This document shows positions 28,839-38,289 of a stretch of 64,000 nt of DNA, in pieces. The stretch's first letter is position 1; each line of letters begins with the position of its first letter. Origin of the DNA: Sulfuriferula thiophila (GTDB lineage: Bacteria; Pseudomonadota; Gammaproteobacteria; Burkholderiales; Sulfuriferulaceae); NCBI RefSeq assembly GCF_003864975.1, contig NZ_BHGL01000046.1, forward strand, positions 248,001 to 312,000, read 5' to 3'. The notes under the pieces are model-generated. The model saw only the letters and a list, made by a program, of their open reading frames with translations, had not been told where the DNA came from and ran no database searches. The translations under genes and the position numbers were made by a program.

Positions 28839-29518
28839 ACCAATACCGCGAGATTATTATCAATGGCCTGTGGAAACAGAACCCGGGCGTGGTGCAACTG
28901 CTTGGACTGTGCCCGCTGTTAGCGATCAGCAACAACATCGTTAATGCCGTCGGTTTGGGTATCGCCACCACCTTGGTCATGGCGTTCAGTAATGGCGCTG
29001 TATCGGCTATTCGCGATTGGGTGTCGCATGAAATCCGTATCCCGGTATTCATTCTGATCATTGCCGCATTAGTCACTGTCATCGACATGGCAATGAATGC
29101 GTTCATCCACCCCCTGTATCTGGTTCTAGGCATTTTTGTGCCACTGATTGTAACCAATTGCATCGTACTGGCTCGCACCGAAGCATTTGCCGCCAAAAAT
29201 CCGGTACTGCCGGCCATGCTGGATGGCTTCATGATGGGTTTGGGTGTCACGCTAGTGCTTACCCTGCTGGGTGCATTACGCGAACTGGTTGGCAAAGGCA
29301 CATTATTATCCGGTATCGATCTGGCTTTTGGCGCCAGCGCAAAAGCATGGGTCATCCATGTCATTCCCGATTACAACGGATTCCTGATCGCTATCCTGCC
29401 ACCAGGCGCATTTTTCGGCCTGGGCTTACTGATCGCCCTGCGCAACTGGTGGGTGCAACGCGCTGAGCGCCAACCAGCCACTATCCCGAACATGACAGCT
29501 GCCACCAGCATGTCATAA
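28835..29518 (+). CDS. rsxE: RsxE, membrane subunit paired with RsxA
   Basis: 227 residues with six hydrophobic segments, homologous in sequence to RsxA (VQLLGLCPLLAISNNIVNAVGLG, VTNCIVLARTEAFA). Last gene of the rsx operon; nth, which often follows in gammaproteobacteria, is absent here. The stop codon overlaps the convergent DUF4139 gene by six bases. Confidence 0.95.
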   Translation: MNQYREIIINGLWKQNPGVVQLLGLCPLLAISNNIVNAVGLGIATTLVMAFSNGAVSAIRDWVSHEIRIPVFILIIAALVTVIDMAMNAFIHPLYLVLGIFVPLIVTNCIVLARTEAFAAKNPVLPAMLDGFMMGLGVTLVLTLLGALRELVGKGTLLSGIDLAFGASAKAWVIHVIPDYNGFLIAILPPGAFFGLGLLIALRNWWVQRAERQPATIPNMTAATSMS

Positions 29519-30943
29519 CTTGACCCGCACCCGGTAACTCAACACGATACTACTTTCAGCCGGGATACGCACCAGCCACAATGCCGTATCTGCTGATGCC
29601 TTACTGTGAGCCACCGACTCACTGACTATCTGCCAATCCCCCGGGATAGGCTCGTAAACCTTCACCGTTACTGCTTCAGATTTGGCATTCTTCAGCGTGA
29701 TTTGGTAAGCGGATTCATAAATATAATTATTGCGTCCGCCGCTCACCTTCTGGAAATCCGTTTGCTTCTTTTCCGCATACACATCAAAAGCATCGCCCAA
29801 CTTCAGCCGTACGGTATCATTCCTGGCAGTATGATCCAGCGTATCTTCACCGACAAACTGGGCGTTGCCTGCACTGTCTTTCTTGTATAAACGCATCACC
29901 CCTTTTGGCAATGGCACGCCCAATCCTGCGCCTTTGTTCTCAAATTCAATATATACCCCTGCTTTTAATTTTTTCCCCAGATCACCGTAACTTCCCTGGT
30001 AATAATATCCGGCACCACGTAATTCCAACGATTTTTTAACAGGAACCTGCGGTGCAGATAACAATGCCACCTGCTTGGTTTGCTGATCGCCCAGCGTCGT
30101 AGTGCGCCCCAGGCTATACAAATGATATTCAAACAAGTTTTCCTGTGCCATAGGCGCTTCAGCCGCTTTTGCCATCAACACCGCACCGCGCATGGCCATT
30201 TCCGGACGTAAACTGTCGCTTACCCGATTGACATCTCCAGCTACAAACTGCAATTTTGCATTGGGATAACTAACTCCACTCTGATTGGTTAAGGTCACCC
30301 AGGCGTTAACATCCATCCTGTCTTCGTTAGCCGATAGCTCAGCGACATAATCGGCACGCCACGACAAGCCCCCGGTCAGATAGGACAGCTCCAGACTGGA
30401 TACACCCGCCCTGGCATTGGCAAACGCCATCACGAGCGTAGGCCGGTCACGCAGGTTATCCGGCACACTGGCAAACGCCAGCCTCCCCGGCACTCCGGTT
30501 TCAATCCGATCAGCAAATTTCAATACCACCCCGGCATTTGCCGCCAGCACCGTGGCAGTCTCACGCACCTCAGCACCCGTTGCAGGATTGGTTTTAATCA
30601 CCGTAACGACATTACCCACATTTTTCTCTAATAACTTCTGTGGCGTCAGCACATCAAAATCGAAATTCTGCTCCAGCAGGCGCATACCACTCGCCTCATT
30701 CAGATTACGCAACAGCGCAGTTTCAGGCCGGATTCTTGCTGATACATCGCGCCAGGCCAGGCGATTCAAATCAGCCGCCAGCGTCACCTTGCGCTGATCC
30801 TTAACCAGCGCCAGATCATCGTTGTATATCGTCAGCGCCAACTCACGCTGATCGGCCTGAGTAGTCATTTTCTCCTCCGGCATCGCCGCCTGTACGGCCA
30901 CACCCCACATCATAAGGCTCAAGCCTAACCATTTCTTATTCAT
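29513..30943 (-). CDS. DUF4139 domain-containing exported protein
   Basis: 476 residues with a Sec signal peptide (MNKKWLGLSLMMWGVAVQA). The rest is a beta-rich DUF4139 domain with SYLTGGLSWRADYVAELS and a C-terminal immunoglobulin-like part (VKVYEPIPGDWQIVSES...LSYRVRVKL). Relatives are predicted envelope proteins without an established role. Its start overlaps the end of pgl by eight bases, so the two are probably co-transcribed, but a functional link is not evident. Confidence 0.85.
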   Translation of the reverse strand: MNKKWLGLSLMMWGVAVQAAMPEEKMTTQADQRELALTIYNDDLALVKDQRKVTLAADLNRLAWRDVSARIRPETALLRNLNEASGMRLLEQNFDFDVLTPQKLLEKNVGNVVTVIKTNPATGAEVRETATVLAANAGVVLKFADRIETGVPGRLAFASVPDNLRDRPTLVMAFANARAGVSSLELSYLTGGLSWRADYVAELSANEDRMDVNAWVTLTNQSGVSYPNAKLQFVAGDVNRVSDSLRPEMAMRGAVLMAKAAEAPMAQENLFEYHLYSLGRTTTLGDQQTKQVALLSAPQVPVKKSLELRGAGYYYQGSYGDLGKKLKAGVYIEFENKGAGLGVPLPKGVMRLYKKDSAGNAQFVGEDTLDHTARNDTVRLKLGDAFDVYAEKKQTDFQKVSGGRNNYIYESAYQITLKNAKSEAVTVKVYEPIPGDWQIVSESVAHSKASADTALWLVRIPAESSIVLSYRVRVKL

Positions 30944-31661
30944 AGCGCCCCTCCAGACATACTGGCTCCACTAAAACATCCACACCTGCCGTCGGGCATA
31001 TCGCCGCCGCAGGAATCGCCTCCCCACGCCGCCAGGCAGCAACTGCATTGTGTTTTCCTGCACCGGTTACCAGAAACAGCACACGCCGCGCATTGTTCAA
31101 CCTGCGCACACTTAAACTCACCCTGTCTGCAGGTGGCTTAGGCGCGTTGCTCACCGCAACCACATCAGCGACAGCATGCACATCAATCTGCCCCGGGAAC
31201 AGACTTGCCGTATGACCATCTTCACCCAAGCCCAGCAACACCAGGTCAAATTCTCCGACATCGCGTAACTGCATTTCATAATCCGCAACTGCCGCAACCG
31301 CTCCCAGTTCCGCATGCATCACATGAATCTGACCAGTCGGAATCAGACTGTCGTGCAACCATACCGTGTTCGCCATCTGACTATTACGCTCCCCATCATC
31401 CAACGGCAAACAACGCTCATCGCCAAACCAGATATGCCAGCCAGACCAATCCGATTGCTGCAACGCGATCTGCTCATACAGCACGCGCGGCGTATTACCA
31501 CCTGCCAACACCAGATGAAATGCACCTCGATCACGCAATGACTGCTCTGCAGCCGACATAACCAAACGCAGGGCATCATCAACCACTTTTTCAGTAACAA
31601 GCCAACGTGTTGATCCCGCACACTTATTATTCACACTCGCCTCCACCACATATCCCCACAC
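30936..31661 (-). CDS. pgl: 6-phosphogluconolactonase
   Basis: 241 residues of the glucosamine-6-phosphate isomerase/6-phosphogluconolactonase family. Motifs are LAGGNTPRVLYEQ, WHIWFGDERCLPL and LLGLGEDGHTASLFPG, where the last fits Pgl. It hydrolyses 6-phosphogluconolactone in the oxidative pentose phosphate or Entner-Doudoroff route. No zwf or gnd is in the window. The exact start is uncertain; a later in-frame start would shorten it slightly. Confidence 0.93.
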   Translation of the reverse strand: MWGYVVEASVNNKCAGSTRWLVTEKVVDDALRLVMSAAEQSLRDRGAFHLVLAGGNTPRVLYEQIALQQSDWSGWHIWFGDERCLPLDDGERNSQMANTVWLHDSLIPTGQIHVMHAELGAVAAVADYEMQLRDVGEFDLVLLGLGEDGHTASLFPGQIDVHAVADVVAVSNAPKPPADRVSLSVRRLNNARRVLFLVTGAGKHNAVAAWRRGEAIPAAAICPTAGVDVLVEPVCLEGRYE

Positions 31662-31692
31662 AAACAGATTAACATTTTTTACCTATTCAATC

Positions 31693-31721
31693 TTGACCGC
31701 AAGGCCGATTCTTGGCATAAT
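31693..31721 (+). promoter_or_regulatory. Sigma-70 promoter of tRNA-Asn
   Basis: TTGACC (31693-31698) and CATAAT (31716-31721) are separated by 17 bases and lie about 35 bases before the tRNA. Orientation and distance fit transcription of the tRNA gene. Confidence 0.7.
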
Positions 31722-31756
31722 CTCACCTCGTTGCGAAACACAGCTCGCAACACAAT

Positions 31757-31832
31757 TCCCTGATAGCTCAGTCGGTAGAGCGACGGACTGTTAATCCGCA
31801 GGTCCCTGGTTCGAGTCCAGGTCGGGGAGCCA
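31757..31832 (+). tRNA. tRNA-Asn (anticodon GTT)
   Basis: A 76-base cloverleaf with encoded CCA. Acceptor arm TCCCTGA pairs with TCGGGGA (with a G-T pair), the D loop holds AGCTCAGTCGGTAGAGC, the anticodon loop CTGTTAA places GTT at 31790-31792, and the T loop has GGTTCGAGTCC. It recognises AAC and AAU codons. A single, isolated tRNA gene with its own promoter and terminator. Confidence 0.98.
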
Positions 31833-31840
31833 GAACTATG

Positions 31841-31870
31841 AACGGCCACTAGAAATAGTGGCCGTTTTCA
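31841..31870 (+). terminator. Rho-independent terminator after tRNA-Asn
   Basis: AACGGCCACT (31841-31850) pairs with AGTGGCCGTT (31857-31866), with a short loop, followed by TTCATTT. The stem begins nine bases after the tRNA CCA end. Confidence 0.85.
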
Positions 31871-32004
31871 TTTAACGCTTTTCATCTCATAATTTTAAAC
31901 GCTATTCACTTTCAGATTTCAACTCGCAGTAAATTCCATTTATTTTATGCCCACGCTGCAACTGTGTAAGAATAATGTAAGTATACTGTGATATTTTAAT
32001 ATTC

Positions 32005-32107
32005 TGATAAAGGCAAACCTGCGCGAAAGCTAGGGACGCAAAGTTTTCGGTCTAACGGGTGAACCCCCAGGATAGCGAGACAGCCGGATTGATATCCATT
32101 GGATATC
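32005..32107 (+). ncRNA. c-di-GMP-I (GEMM) riboswitch upstream of cheW
   Basis: The sequence carries the conserved class I core in order: GGCAAACC (32012-32019), a stem capped by the tetraloop GAAA, GGGACGCAAAG (32033-32043), CGGTCTAA, a GGGTGAACCC hairpin, and AGGATAGCGAGACAGCCGG (32069-32087). The base before CAAACC is G (the G20 position), which favours c-di-GMP over c-AMP-GMP. A perfect hairpin GATATCC-ATT-GGATATC (32091-32107) follows directly and may act in switching; no poly-T follows. The next gene on this strand is cheW, about 250 bases on, so c-di-GMP probably controls the cheW-mcp unit. Whether it turns expression on or off cannot be told. Confidence 0.9.
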
Positions 32108-32361
32108 CCGCTTGCACTTCACCTCTCTCCCTGTTGTTCTCTATCCCGACGGCTTAACAAAATTCTTGTTTCTCAACTGAGATACAAGCTTGCTGTATTC
32201 AGTCAGCAAATTTTAAGGGATGCAATGCTAAACAATTAAATTCGGTTTACATGAAACGGGACTTTCGCGGCTTGCGGGGTTACCCATTGAAACACAACAC
32301 CACCGCTGCGGAATCAATTCCATATGCACTGGCAAAAACATCACGGGTTAAAGGGATAATT

Positions 32362-32844
32362 ATGCAAATAAATACGGATACAGCAGACTCAACTGGATAT
32401 GAGTTCCTTGCGTTTACATTGGGTGCCGAAGAATATGGTATCGACATTCTGAAAGTGCAAGAAATTCGCGGCTATGAGAGCCCGACACGCATTGCAAATG
32501 CACCTGAGTTTATTAAAGGTGTCATCAATCTGCGTGGCCTGATTGTGCCCATCGTGGATATGCGCATTAAATTCAATTTGGGTGCAGCCAATTACGACAA
32601 TTTAACCGTTGTAATTATTTTAAATATTAGCGGCCGCGTTGTTGGCATGGTGGTTGATAGCGTGTCAGACGTTATCACGCTCAATCCGGAACAAATCAAA
32701 CCCGCCCCTGCCCTGACCAGCGTTCTGGATACCGGCTATCTCATAGGGTTAGGAACGGTAGATCAGCGCATGCTGATTTTGGTGGATATTGATAAATTGA
32801 TGTCCAGTAATGAAATTGGAATATTGGACAAGATCGCTGCCTGA
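32362..32844 (+). CDS. cheW: CheW-like chemotaxis coupling protein
   Basis: 160 residues from the ATG preceded by AAAGGG; the frame stays open upstream to an ATG at 32251, but the extra residues do not resemble CheW. CheW motifs include [41 protein letters not shown] and [11 protein letters not shown]. It links chemoreceptors to the CheA kinase in the cytoplasm. It lies 33 bases before the receptor gene and about 250 bases downstream of a c-di-GMP riboswitch. Confidence 0.95.
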   Translation: MQINTDTADSTGYEFLAFTLGAEEYGIDILKVQEIRGYESPTRIANAPEFIKGVINLRGLIVPIVDMRIKFNLGAANYDNLTVVIILNISGRVVGMVVDSVSDVITLNPEQIKPAPALTSVLDTGYLIGLGTVDQRMLILVDIDKLMSSNEIGILDKIAA

Positions 32845-32877
32845 TAACCTCATACCCCTAAATAAGGATAACGCTTC

Positions 32878-34599
32878 ATGTTTACCAGCATTAGTATTAA
32901 ATCACGTTTGATCATTACCTTTTCATTGCTGACCTTATTGCTTATTATCATTGGCGGCATGGGGATTTACACATCGGCTGACAATGTCAGACAGATCAAA
33001 AACCTTAGCATTAAAGATAAAGCCGCTGAAGCTGATGTGGTAAGGCTCAAATACCGCATGGAAGAACAGCGCAGTCAATTGTTGCTGGCCTTGCAACACG
33101 ACCCCAATCTGGCCACAGCAAAACTCCATGACCACCCTATTTCCAGACATCTGGAAAAAATAGCCATCGCCCAAAAGAAGCTGCAGGAAATCCTAAAGCG
33201 CTATCAGCCTCGGGATGCCGAAGAAAAGAAACTGATGGATACCTGGGAAACAGATACCCACCATTTTGCAATCGACAGCATCAATCAGGTATCTGCGGCC
33301 ATTAATGCCAATCAATGGGAACAAGCTGCAACCATGATGGAGAAAGATGTCACCTCGGTTTATACCAAAGGGCAGGAAGACTCGCGGCTATTGGCTGAGT
33401 TTCTTGCACAGCGCGTCGTTCTGGATAACGCAATGGTGGAGTCAAGCAGCACGCGAATGACTTACATCATGATTACTATCATTGTGCTCGCCAGTGTATT
33501 CGCGATTACTATGGGCTTGATGATTATTCGTAGCATTACCATCCCCCTCAATCAGGCGGTTGAACTCGCACGACGTGTTGCAGATGGTGATCTGCGGGCT
33601 AGCGTTAGGGTAACGCAGCACGATGAAATAGGCACCTTGTTAACTGCGCTGCAAGAGATGAACACTAATTTATCGCACATCGTGGGTGAAGTCCGTGTCG
33701 GCACTGAGACCATATCCTCAGCTTCAGGCCAAATCGCAACAGGGAATCTGGATTTGTCCAATCGCACCGAAGCACAAGCCGGCTCGCTGGAAGAAACCGC
33801 CTCTGCAATGGAAGAGCTTACTTCTACAGTCCGGCAGAATGCCGACAATGCACGCCAGGCCAATCAATTAGCCGTGTCTGCTTCGGAAGTCGCGGTAAAG
33901 GGTGGTGATGTTGTTTCACAAGTCGTTACTACCATGGGCACTATCAACGCATCTGCCCGTAAAATTGTCGACATTATCGGTGTCATCGAGGGCATTGCCT
34001 TCCAGACCAATATTCTGGCATTGAACGCTGCTGTCGAGGCAGCGCGAGCAGGCGAACAAGGCCGTGGCTTTGCTGTCGTCGCGACAGAGGTACGCAGCCT
34101 TGCCCAGCGTAGCGCCGCAGCGGCCAAAGAAATTAAATTATTAATTGATGATTCTGTTGAAAAAATTGAGATCGGCAACAAACAAGCCGGTCAAGCCGGC
34201 ACCACCATGACAGAGGTTGTTTCCAGCGTGCAGAGAGTGACCGACATCATGACCGAGATCAGCGCAGCTAGCCGTGAGCAAAGTCAAGGTATTGATGAGA
34301 TCAATCGCGCCATTACCCAGATGGACGAATCTACCCAGCAAAATGCCGCCTTGGTGGAAGAAGCTGCCGCTGCCGCTAAATCAATGCAGGATCAAGCCGG
34401 GCATCTGGAAAAGTTGGTCAACAAGTTTCAAATCGATGAGGTGCGCCGGCATCCACAGCATGCACATAGTCCCATGAAAACTTTTTCAAACCAAGGGCCT
34501 GCAAAACCCGTTTTTAAAGTTGCCAATACCCCATTGCCAAATTCACACAGGAAACTGGCAACCAAGGTCTCAAATGATGCGGACTGGGAAGAGTTTTAA
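32878..34599 (+). CDS. Methyl-accepting chemotaxis protein with C-terminal adaptor-binding pentapeptide
   Basis: 573 residues. Transmembrane segments near 14-33 and 195-218 flank a periplasmic four-helix-bundle (4HB_MCP type) sensor. A HAMP domain (about 215-270) and the receptor signalling domain follow, whose tip [20 protein letters not shown] and [18 protein letters not shown] are unmistakable. The protein ends DWEEF, matching the xWxxF motif that tethers CheR and CheB in receptors such as Tar (NWETF). So a methylating CheR is expected elsewhere in the genome. The ligand is not predictable. AAGGA lies before the ATG. Confidence 0.96.
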   Translation: MFTSISIKSRLIITFSLLTLLLIIIGGMGIYTSADNVRQIKNLSIKDKAAEADVVRLKYRMEEQRSQLLLALQHDPNLATAKLHDHPISRHLEKIAIAQKKLQEILKRYQPRDAEEKKLMDTWETDTHHFAIDSINQVSAAINANQWEQAATMMEKDVTSVYTKGQEDSRLLAEFLAQRVVLDNAMVESSSTRMTYIMITIIVLASVFAITMGLMIIRSITIPLNQAVELARRVADGDLRASVRVTQHDEIGTLLTALQEMNTNLSHIVGEVRVGTETISSASGQIATGNLDLSNRTEAQAGSLEETASAMEELTSTVRQNADNARQANQLAVSASEVAVKGGDVVSQVVTTMGTINASARKIVDIIGVIEGIAFQTNILALNAAVEAARAGEQGRGFAVVATEVRSLAQRSAAAAKEIKLLIDDSVEKIEIGNKQAGQAGTTMTEVVSSVQRVTDIMTEISAASREQSQGIDEINRAITQMDESTQQNAALVEEAAAAAKSMQDQAGHLEKLVNKFQIDEVRRHPQHAHSPMKTFSNQGPAKPVFKVANTPLPNSHRKLATKVSNDADWEEF

Positions 34600-34632
34600 T
34601 CATTCGCTCGCTACTCTGATAGTTATATAAAA

Positions 34633-34660
34633 ATGGATATGCGCCTTAGTGCATATCCAT
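34633..34660. terminator. Hairpin between convergent mcp and cheA
   Basis: ATGGATATGC (34633-34642) and GCATATCCAT (34651-34660) form a perfect 10-bp stem with an eight-base loop, 34 bases after the receptor stop codon. No run of T follows, so termination is plausible but unproven. The rest of 34600-34793 shows no gene. Confidence 0.45.
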
Positions 34661-34793
34661 GGTTAACAAACCCTCACTTCCTAGCCTCTGATGAAACCAG
34701 GCTCCCGATTAAATAGCAAATGCACCATCATCAAACGCTGCTGCATAAATTCGTCAATCTCGTTCAGTCTGGATGCCGCATAGCTCTGCAACA

Positions 34794-36581
34794 TCACCCA
34801 GGATGGCGGCATCCTTCCAGAAGGAAAGTAAGGCCGACTATCAGTACCAGCTTGCCCTCAGCAGAGTGAGCCGTTCCAGTAATGCCCTCAACCGATAGCG
34901 CAGTCATCGGCTTAATCACCAGATCTGCCGTTCCGTCCACCGCTGCTACAGCCAGTATATAGGGCTGCGGTGCAGCAATAACCACCCCGACACGCTCATC
35001 AGCCGGGGTATATCCCAGCACACTGGCCAGGGATAGCACGGGTAACGGCAATCCTTGATCATGGAATACTGGTGAGCCCGCCACAGACATAAGGTTCTCA
35101 GGCAGTTCAACCACCCGCTGTACGACTCCCATAGGCATACCCAGTACGGCATCCGCAGTGCTTACCAGCATGGTTGGCACAATGGACAGCTCGATAGGCA
35201 GGCGAATCGAGAAGCGTGTGCCCCGACCTAATGCTGAATCGATATAAATCGATCCGCGATGTTTTTCGACTGCCGTTTTGACAACGTCCATGCCGACACC
35301 ACGGCCGGAAACGCTAGATGCAACTTCCTTGGTGGAAAAGCCAGGCAAAAACACCAGTTGAAACGCAGCTTCATCTGTCTGGGCAGCAGACTCATGAATA
35401 AGCCCCTTGGCAATCGCTTTGTCGCGCAACACTTGCGGGTTCATGCCCTTACCATCATCCGTCAGTTCAATGATGACGCTATTGGCCTCTTGCCAGGCTT
35501 TCAGGGAAATAACCGATTTAGCTGATTTCCCTGCTGCGACACGCTCCGCAGGCATCTCGATACCATGATCCAATGAGTTGCGCAGCATATGCACCAAAGG
35601 ATCATAGAGACTATCGACAACCACCCTATCGACTTCAGTATCCGCACCCTCAATATTCAAATCGACTTCTTTGCCAAGATCTTTGGCGAGTTCACGCACG
35701 AGGCGCGGAAATTTCTGGAACAGTCGACCAACTGGCTGCATCCGCGTCGCCAAAGTCGCGCGCTGCAACTCAGCCGAATAGCGTGAGGCACGGCCCAGCG
35801 TTTCTGCCAGTTTTTCCATCAAACCTGAAGCAGCTTCCTCGAACTTGAATTGCTGTAGCTTTTCCAGCAATACGCTAGCCTGATTAGCCGCCTGCATTGA
35901 CTCTCCAGCCACTTCAAGTAACGCATCAAGCTTAACCGCATCAACCCGGATACTGTCTTCTTTAACAGGTGCGGTAACTTTCGCTTCTTTATTACCTTCA
36001 CCCCGCCTATCCACACCATCCCAGGATTTCTGGGCGGCAGTTTCCACCGGAGCAGTCGACGCATCGGCCACAGTACTCGCCGCAATAGTGCCTTCCGGGA
36101 CGACTGCACGATATAACGCATCCCAATCAACACCGTCGGAAACAGCATCCGTATTAGCAGCAGGGGCGGCAACAGGAGGAGCTTCACCTGATGCAGACTT
36201 CCCTTCTATTGCGTCAGTCAGAATTTTTTCCAGAGAAGTAGGCATTGCAGCCAAACTGTCAGGCGCAGCGCCATTGGCAAGCTGACTAAGCTGGTCTTCC
36301 ACAAATCCACTTGCCTGCAGCGCCGCCTCTATCGCCAATGGTGTCACTGGAATCTGGCTGGTTCTTAATGCGTCGAACAGATTTTCTGTTAAGTGACAGG
36401 CAGATACCATCGCGGGCAAGCCCATGAAACCAGCCCCGCCCTTAATCGTGTGAAATGACCTGAATACGCCATTCAGGGTATCCATATCTTCAGGATTTCG
36501 CTCCAGAACCAGCAAGAGCGACTCCACATTTGTTGCGAGATCCAATGCCTCGACAACAAAATCTTTAAGCATATCGTCCAT
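34794..36581 (-). CDS. cheA: Chemotaxis histidine kinase CheA
   Basis: 595 residues, shorter than E. coli CheA (654). The Hpt domain P1 carries FRSFHTIKGGAGFMGL with the phosphorylated His near residue 44. A linker of about 90 residues replaces a recognisable P2 CheY-binding domain. Then come dimerisation P3, ATP-binding P4 (HMLRNSLDHGIE, DDGKGMNP, GRGVGMDVVK) and CheW-like P5 (LVSTADAVLGMPMGVV). It phosphorylates CheY in response to receptors. Its start overlaps the cheZ stop by one base (TAATG). Convergent with the cheW-mcp unit; cheY, cheB and cheR are not in the window. Confidence 0.95.
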   Translation of the reverse strand: MDDMLKDFVVEALDLATNVESLLLVLERNPEDMDTLNGVFRSFHTIKGGAGFMGLPAMVSACHLTENLFDALRTSQIPVTPLAIEAALQASGFVEDQLSQLANGAAPDSLAAMPTSLEKILTDAIEGKSASGEAPPVAAPAANTDAVSDGVDWDALYRAVVPEGTIAASTVADASTAPVETAAQKSWDGVDRRGEGNKEAKVTAPVKEDSIRVDAVKLDALLEVAGESMQAANQASVLLEKLQQFKFEEAASGLMEKLAETLGRASRYSAELQRATLATRMQPVGRLFQKFPRLVRELAKDLGKEVDLNIEGADTEVDRVVVDSLYDPLVHMLRNSLDHGIEMPAERVAAGKSAKSVISLKAWQEANSVIIELTDDGKGMNPQVLRDKAIAKGLIHESAAQTDEAAFQLVFLPGFSTKEVASSVSGRGVGMDVVKTAVEKHRGSIYIDSALGRGTRFSIRLPIELSIVPTMLVSTADAVLGMPMGVVQRVVELPENLMSVAGSPVFHDQGLPLPVLSLASVLGYTPADERVGVVIAAPQPYILAVAAVDGTADLVIKPMTALSVEGITGTAHSAEGKLVLIVGLTFLLEGCRHPG

Positions 36582-37432
36582 TAGAACCCCAGATCTGCCA
36601 GTAAGTCGTCCACATCATCTTGCGCCATTGCAGTTGCCGGGCCAGATGGACCTGCCATTAAATCAACGGGTTTTTCTTTCTCTTTTTCCTTCTCTTTTTC
36701 CTTGAATTCAGCTGGTGCGTTGTCACGCAGCAACTGGGCAAGCTCGATCTCCAGCCGCTGGGAAATCGCAACCACTTTCTTAATAATCTGGCCGGTAATA
36801 TCCTGGAAATCCTGCGCCATCATGATATCCATCAAGCGTGCTTTTTCAGCTTCTGTCGCCGTAGCGACCTTGGCAGCAAATGCCTTGGAATTTCCTGCTA
36901 ACGCTTTGAATTCTTCTATGCTCAGCTTGCCAGCGAACAACTGTTCCCAATTGGCTTCTAACGCTTGAGCATTTTTAAAAAGCTCATCCTGCTTTGGCAT
37001 ACCCTCATCAATTGCATTCAGCACTTTATTCGCTGCCTGCTCAGTGAGCGTAGCCACATATTCAAGTCGACTTTTTGAATCCGTAATCTCTTCCGCAACA
37101 GCCGCAAGAGAACGATCATAACCCAATTCATTCAATGAGTTATGCAACTGCCTGACTATACCCCCCAGCCGGTCAAACATCGGCTTATCCGCCTGATTTT
37201 CATGGGGTACATCCGTCATTTCAGAAGCGAGCACTGCCCCAGTCGTAGCGCCCGGTTGTGTGACCATATCGCCAGATTGCGCAGAAACCGCATCAAACAA
37301 TGCTTCAAGATCGTCATCAGCGTCGGTAGTTTTTCCTGCAGAAGATACTGTTTCAACAACTGTGACTGGCTGCGTGGCTTGCGCAGATACTTCATCAAAC
37401 AATGCTTCCAAATCGTCATCGGCGTTGCTCAT
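36581..37432 (-). CDS. cheZ: CheY-P phosphatase CheZ with a duplicated acidic N-terminal motif
   Basis: 283 residues from the ATG preceded by GGAGAAG; a longer in-frame start 36 bases upstream is less likely. The catalytic segment AQDFQDITGQIIKKV contains the Gln that attacks CheY-P, within the long four-helix coiled coil. The C-terminus DDVDDLLADLGF is the CheY-binding peptide as in E. coli. Oddly, the N-terminus holds two copies of ADDDLEALFD-x-VSAQ (residues 4-18 and 38-52), acidic-amphipathic segments that resemble the C-terminal peptide. E. coli CheZ (214 residues) lacks this extension. It is translationally coupled to cheA. Confidence 0.93.
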   Translation of the reverse strand: MSNADDDLEALFDEVSAQATQPVTVVETVSSAGKTTDADDDLEALFDAVSAQSGDMVTQPGATTGAVLASEMTDVPHENQADKPMFDRLGGIVRQLHNSLNELGYDRSLAAVAEEITDSKSRLEYVATLTEQAANKVLNAIDEGMPKQDELFKNAQALEANWEQLFAGKLSIEEFKALAGNSKAFAAKVATATEAEKARLMDIMMAQDFQDITGQIIKKVVAISQRLEIELAQLLRDNAPAEFKEKEKEKEKEKPVDLMAGPSGPATAMAQDDVDDLLADLGF

Positions 37433-37777
37433 AATCCATGCTTCTCCATAATTTTTCGAATGCTTCACCTGGGATGGTGGTGGTAACAGGTATTGAAATT
37501 TAGTTTTGTGTCATAAAAGCTAGGCGCTGTAATGTTTTTCCCGCGAGGCTTTATTTTTATCGCCATTTATACGAGAAGGTGTTTCAGTGTGACATCTGCA
37601 ATGATTTGCCGCAACAATTCATACATTTTTAGTTATAAATTTATAATCATAAATGAAATATTTTGCCTAACTATCCTACCAGATTGTACTGACAAGCTAA
37701 AAGCAAAGTAATACATTCATATGCAGAACCCATATATTTAAACAGGAAACGAAGTTCATTACACGCCCGCCTGGCGC
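37433..37777. other. Intergenic stretch without a recognised gene
   Basis: About 345 bases, AT-rich between 37620 and 37740, between the cheZ start and the end of the broken YbhB-like gene, both on the minus strand. It presumably holds the cheZ promoter. I see no convincing promoter match, RNA motif or reading frame in it. Confidence 0.5.
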
Positions 37778-38254
37778 CTAGTGCCTGCGCTGATATAGCC
37801 CGATCAGAGCCGCATGACCAAGCACATGGCTTTCCATAGCATGTTCCAGCATCGTTTTGGTGGGGTTTTTCAAATCTGGCAGCAGTAGATCTAACGCAAA
37901 AATTTTATGGAAATAGCGATGAATGCCGATTGGAGGACACGGCCCACTATAGCCAGTGCGTTGCCAGTCATTCAAGCCCTGCAATGTACCCGGCGGCAGG
38001 TCGTTCACAGAAAGCCCCTCAGCCAGGCGTTTAGTGCCTACGGGAATATTGTATAACACTCAATGCACCCAGGTTCTCTGTGGTGCAGCTGGATCGGGTG
38101 CATCCGGATCGTCCACAATCAACGCCAGACTTTGTGTACCCTCAGGCAGCTCTGACCAGGAAAGTGGCGGCGATACATTCTGAGCATCGCAGGTATAACG
38201 TGCCGGAATCATACTATTGGGTAGAAAAACTTCAGAAGTGATAGTCAGCGACAT
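37778..38254 (-). pseudogene. YbhB/YbcL-family (PEBP) protein interrupted by one in-frame TGA
   Basis: Read through, this is a 158-codon frame, the length of E. coli YbhB, starting MSLTITSEVF behind GGAGGGG. The first 64 codons end RTWVH, then TGA (38060-38062), then VLYNIPVGTKRL continues in the same frame. Relatives have HWVxxN here, so TGA replaces a tryptophan TGG by one base. Both halves keep family motifs (DDPDAP, GIHRYFHKIFALD). It is most simply a recent nonsense mutation; a sequencing error or readthrough are alternatives. The family is phosphatidylethanolamine-binding-like with no settled bacterial role. Confidence 0.8.
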
Positions 38255-38289
38255 AACAAAGCCCCTCCTTTGAACAGCAGACGAACCAG

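Noticed and set aside
32251-32361. N-terminal extension of CheW from an upstream ATG
   Set aside because: The extra 37 residues do not resemble CheW, and a good ribosome binding site sits before the internal ATG at 32362. The open frame is probably chance in the riboswitch leader.
37778-38254. Selenocysteine or other recoding at the TGA of the YbhB-like gene
   Set aside because: Homologues have Trp, not Cys, at this site and no selenocysteine insertion structure is evident. A nonsense mutation is simpler.
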